NCBI RefSeq assembly: GCF_022410535.1 | Contig: NZ_JAKNBL010000010.1 | Location: forward strand, 27,070-91,069 | Length of the DNA stretch: 64,000 nucleotides | Reading direction: 5' to 3' | Source: Pelotomaculum terephthalicicum JT | GTDB taxonomy: Bacteria; Bacillota; Desulfotomaculia; Desulfotomaculales; Pelotomaculaceae | Shown: positions 63,054-64,000 of the stretch, piece after piece | Layout: every line of letters starts with the position of its first letter | How positions within the stretch are numbered: the first letter of the stretch is position 1 | Notes under the pieces: model-generated | The model's database searches: none | The model's input: the letters and a program-made list of their open reading frames with translations, nothing else | Told to the model about the DNA's origin: nothing | Translations under genes and position numbers: made by a program

Positions 63054-63326
63054 TTAAAGCGCTTTCTCTTTAATAACCAGATCGCTGTCGTTTCCGGCGA
63101 TTGCTTCATCTGATACCGGCCTTACCGGTCTAATGTGAAAGTGATTATGCTGAATAAATATTTGATGGACCGTGCCGCAAAGCGGGCATTTCTTATTCTC
63201 GCCGTCTTTGAAACGCATCTCGCCAATATGCCTGCTGCAGCAAGTAACTTCCACACTAATAATCGTACCGTTATTAAGAACATTCACCCGGTAATCACTG
63301 CTATAATTTTTTGCCTGGTGGTTCAT
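63054..63326 (-). CDS. 90-residue protein with possible zinc-binding cysteines
   Basis: Reads YRVNVLNNGTIISVEVTCCS ... KKCPLCGTVHQIFIQHNHFH. CC and CPLC could make a zinc ribbon, with nearby His residues; the C-terminal 25 residues look disordered. ATG with AAGGGGTGA upstream and a promoter at 63367-63395. I do not recognise the family. Confidence 0.6.
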   Translation of the reverse strand: MNHQAKNYSSDYRVNVLNNGTIISVEVTCCSRHIGEMRFKDGENKKCPLCGTVHQIFIQHNHFHIRPVRPVSDEAIAGNDSDLVIKEKAL

Positions 63327-63366
63327 AATACATCACCCCTTAAACATTACTTTTTTAAGTGATCCC

Positions 63367-63395
63367 AATATAGCACTTGTTTCTCACACTGACAA
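63367..63395 (-). promoter_or_regulatory. Promoter of the 90-residue protein gene
   Basis: Minus strand TTGTCA (63395-63390), 17-nt spacer, TATATT (63372-63367), 41 nt before the ATG. 63396-63483 shows no gene. Confidence 0.6.
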
Positions 63396-63483
63396 CCCCC
63401 GCACCGGACGATTAACTTACACCAGCTCCCTACTGAACTGTATATTGCCGGAATGAAGCCGCGCCGCTGACATTTATTCGCAT

Positions 63484-63511
63484 ATAAAAAAAAGACCTAT
63501 AAAATAGGTCT
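63484..63511 (-). terminator. Rho-independent terminator of the small Cys ORFs
   Basis: Minus strand AGACCTAT, TTT loop, ATAGGTCT, then TTTTTTT. It starts 4 nt past the stop of the 48-residue ORF. Confidence 0.9.
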
Positions 63512-63514
63512 CCT

Positions 63515-63661
63515 TTATTTCGTGCTTTTCTTATCATTTTTTGAAACAAATGCATCAGCGCAGCAATCTTCTTCTATTTCCTGGCAAATATCACATTCTT
63601 CATCAGCAGGGGAAGTAACAGGATCAGGGGTTTGCCCGTGATTTTTCTTACGTGGAATCAT
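63515..63661 (-). CDS. 48-residue cysteine-rich small protein
   Basis: ATG with AAGGAGG upstream. Reads MIPRKKNHGQTPDPVTSPAD, then EECDICQEIEEDCCADAF and VSKNDKKSTK. Four Cys in a CxxC...CC arrangement within an acidic stretch, flanked by basic ends. Not recognised. It is preceded by a 23-codon Cys ORF whose stop overlaps its SD region, and followed by a strong terminator, so it is very likely transcribed. Confidence 0.55.
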   Translation of the reverse strand: MIPRKKNHGQTPDPVTSPADEECDICQEIEEDCCADAFVSKNDKKSTK

Positions 63662-63667
63662 TACCGC

Positions 63668-63739
63668 CTACCTCCTTGTTATTCTAATAGCCTCTCGGCA
63701 TTCGCCGAGGCAGATGGCACAAGGCTTTGCTTGAACCAT
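63668..63739 (-). CDS. 23-residue cysteine-containing small ORF
   Basis: Reads MVQAKPCAICLGECREAI and RITRR. Three Cys in CxxCxxxC, the spacing seen at some metal clusters. SD GGAGG is 12 nt upstream (a little far). Its TAG lies within AAGGAGGTAGG, the ribosome site of the next ORF, suggesting coupling. Could be a leader peptide or small metal-binding peptide. Confidence 0.4.
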   Translation of the reverse strand: MVQAKPCAICLGECREAIRITRR

Positions 63740-63747
63740 CGTTATTG

Positions 63748-63782
63748 AATTCCTCCTACTTACCATAGAGGAATTTTTTTTA
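63748..63782 (+). terminator. Hairpin with T-run on the plus strand
   Basis: AATTCCTC (63748-63755) pairs with GAGGAATT (63768-63775), then TTTTTTTT. No plus-strand gene is visible before it, though a second hairpin CTCGGC-ATTC-GCCGAG lies at about 63694-63709, so a short plus-strand RNA is conceivable. Confidence 0.5.
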
Positions 63783-63909
63783 AATCCGCATCCAATTGGG
63801 AATTCGGATCTGAAATCTTGTTGCGAAATTCGTCAAAAACACTTGACATTTCCAGAATAACCCCAGAATCGGCTAGGAGGAATATTTTTCCTTACTAATT
63901 GCGATTGGG

Positions 63910-64000
63910 ATGTTTATTTTGAAACCTGTCATTAAACTGCATGAAACGTACCAAAGCTTTGTCATCGAACAACTGCAACAACACTATGCCGGTGGGCTGC
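63910..64000 (+). CDS. Start of an unrecognised protein, truncated by the window edge
   Basis: ATG at 63910 (or TTG at 63919) opens a frame reading MFILKPVIKLHETYQSFVIE then QLQQHYAGGL up to the edge. No SD at good distance. Too short to assign; the first residues recall some acetyltransferase N-termini, but this is a guess. Confidence 0.35.
   Translation, partial: MFILKPVIKLHETYQSFVIEQLQQHYAGGL

Overview
This 64 kb window comes from an anaerobic, endospore-forming member of the Clostridia, most likely the Desulfotomaculum/Pelotomaculum group of the Peptococcaceae (inference from gene content and order). It carries the division and cell-wall (dcw) cluster followed by spoIIGA-sigE-sigG, as in Bacillus and Clostridia. 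Strict-anaerobe markers are the class III ribonucleotide reductase (nrdD/nrdG with nrdR), FeoAB iron uptake, a selenocysteine-containing SelD, a membrane iron-sulfur oxidoreductase of the type linked to electron-transfer flavoproteins, and a methanogen-type homocysteine synthesis operon. Nearly everything lies on the minus strand. TTG and GTG starts with strong Shine-Dalgarno (SD) sites are common, so many starts were reassigned.

Layout. 1-500: end of a hotdog thioesterase gene, then a tiny orphan peptide gene with its own promoter and terminator. 0.5-8 kb: persulfide/CoA-disulfide reductase, a histidine kinase with a receiver-only partner, pgeF (ylmD), a beta-CASP nuclease, an FmdB-type zinc ribbon protein and a LysM-BsuPI protein. 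8-12.8 kb: nrdG, an orphan fliY, nrdD, nrdR with candidate NrdR boxes, and ylmC. 12.9-15.5 kb: sigG (with a sigma-F/G type promoter), sigE, spoIIGA. 15.7-16.7 kb: selD with an in-frame UGA. 16.9-38 kb: the dcw cluster, in transcription order mraZ, rsmH, ftsL, a PASTA penicillin-binding protein, murE, murF, mraY, murD, ftsW, murG, murC, murB, murA, ftsQ, two DUF881 genes, sbp, an ftsA-like gene and ftsZ. 38-46 kb: PHP phosphatase, Fur, D,D-carboxypeptidase, feoAB behind a perfect Fur box, then on the plus strand an MFS transporter and a polysaccharide deacetylase. 46-52 kb: htrA, a minimal sufC-sufB pair, the membrane FeS oxidoreductase and a DUF3307 protein. 52.5-58.7 kb: a type IV pilus/type II secretion-like operon (gspE, gspF, four prepilins, PilX-like). 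58.7-60.3 kb: two unrecognised small genes, a DAHP-synthase relic and hslO. 60.3-63 kb: SAM-I riboswitch plus DUF39, NIL-ferredoxin and UPF0280 genes. 63-64 kb: several very small cysteine-containing genes and the start of a truncated plus-strand ORF.

How the genes fit together. The dcw cluster supplies lipid II precursors and the divisome. SpoIIGA processes pro-sigma-E, and sigma-G acts later in the forespore. NrdR probably controls its own operon with nrdD. Fur at 39 kb probably controls feoAB at 43 kb. The SAM riboswitch ties the DUF39 operon to methionine/homocysteine supply.

Best candidates for something new: the orphan 29-residue peptide unit at 375-464, the tandem cysteine-rich mini-ORFs at 63.5-63.7 kb, the small basic gene pair at 58.8-59.2 kb, the receiver-only regulator, and the attenuator-like leader ahead of the FeS oxidoreductase. 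Repeats include a 31-bp perfect palindrome, a perfect 29-bp direct repeat and a dispersed hairpin family. I saw no tRNA, rRNA, CRISPR array, prophage or intact transposase.
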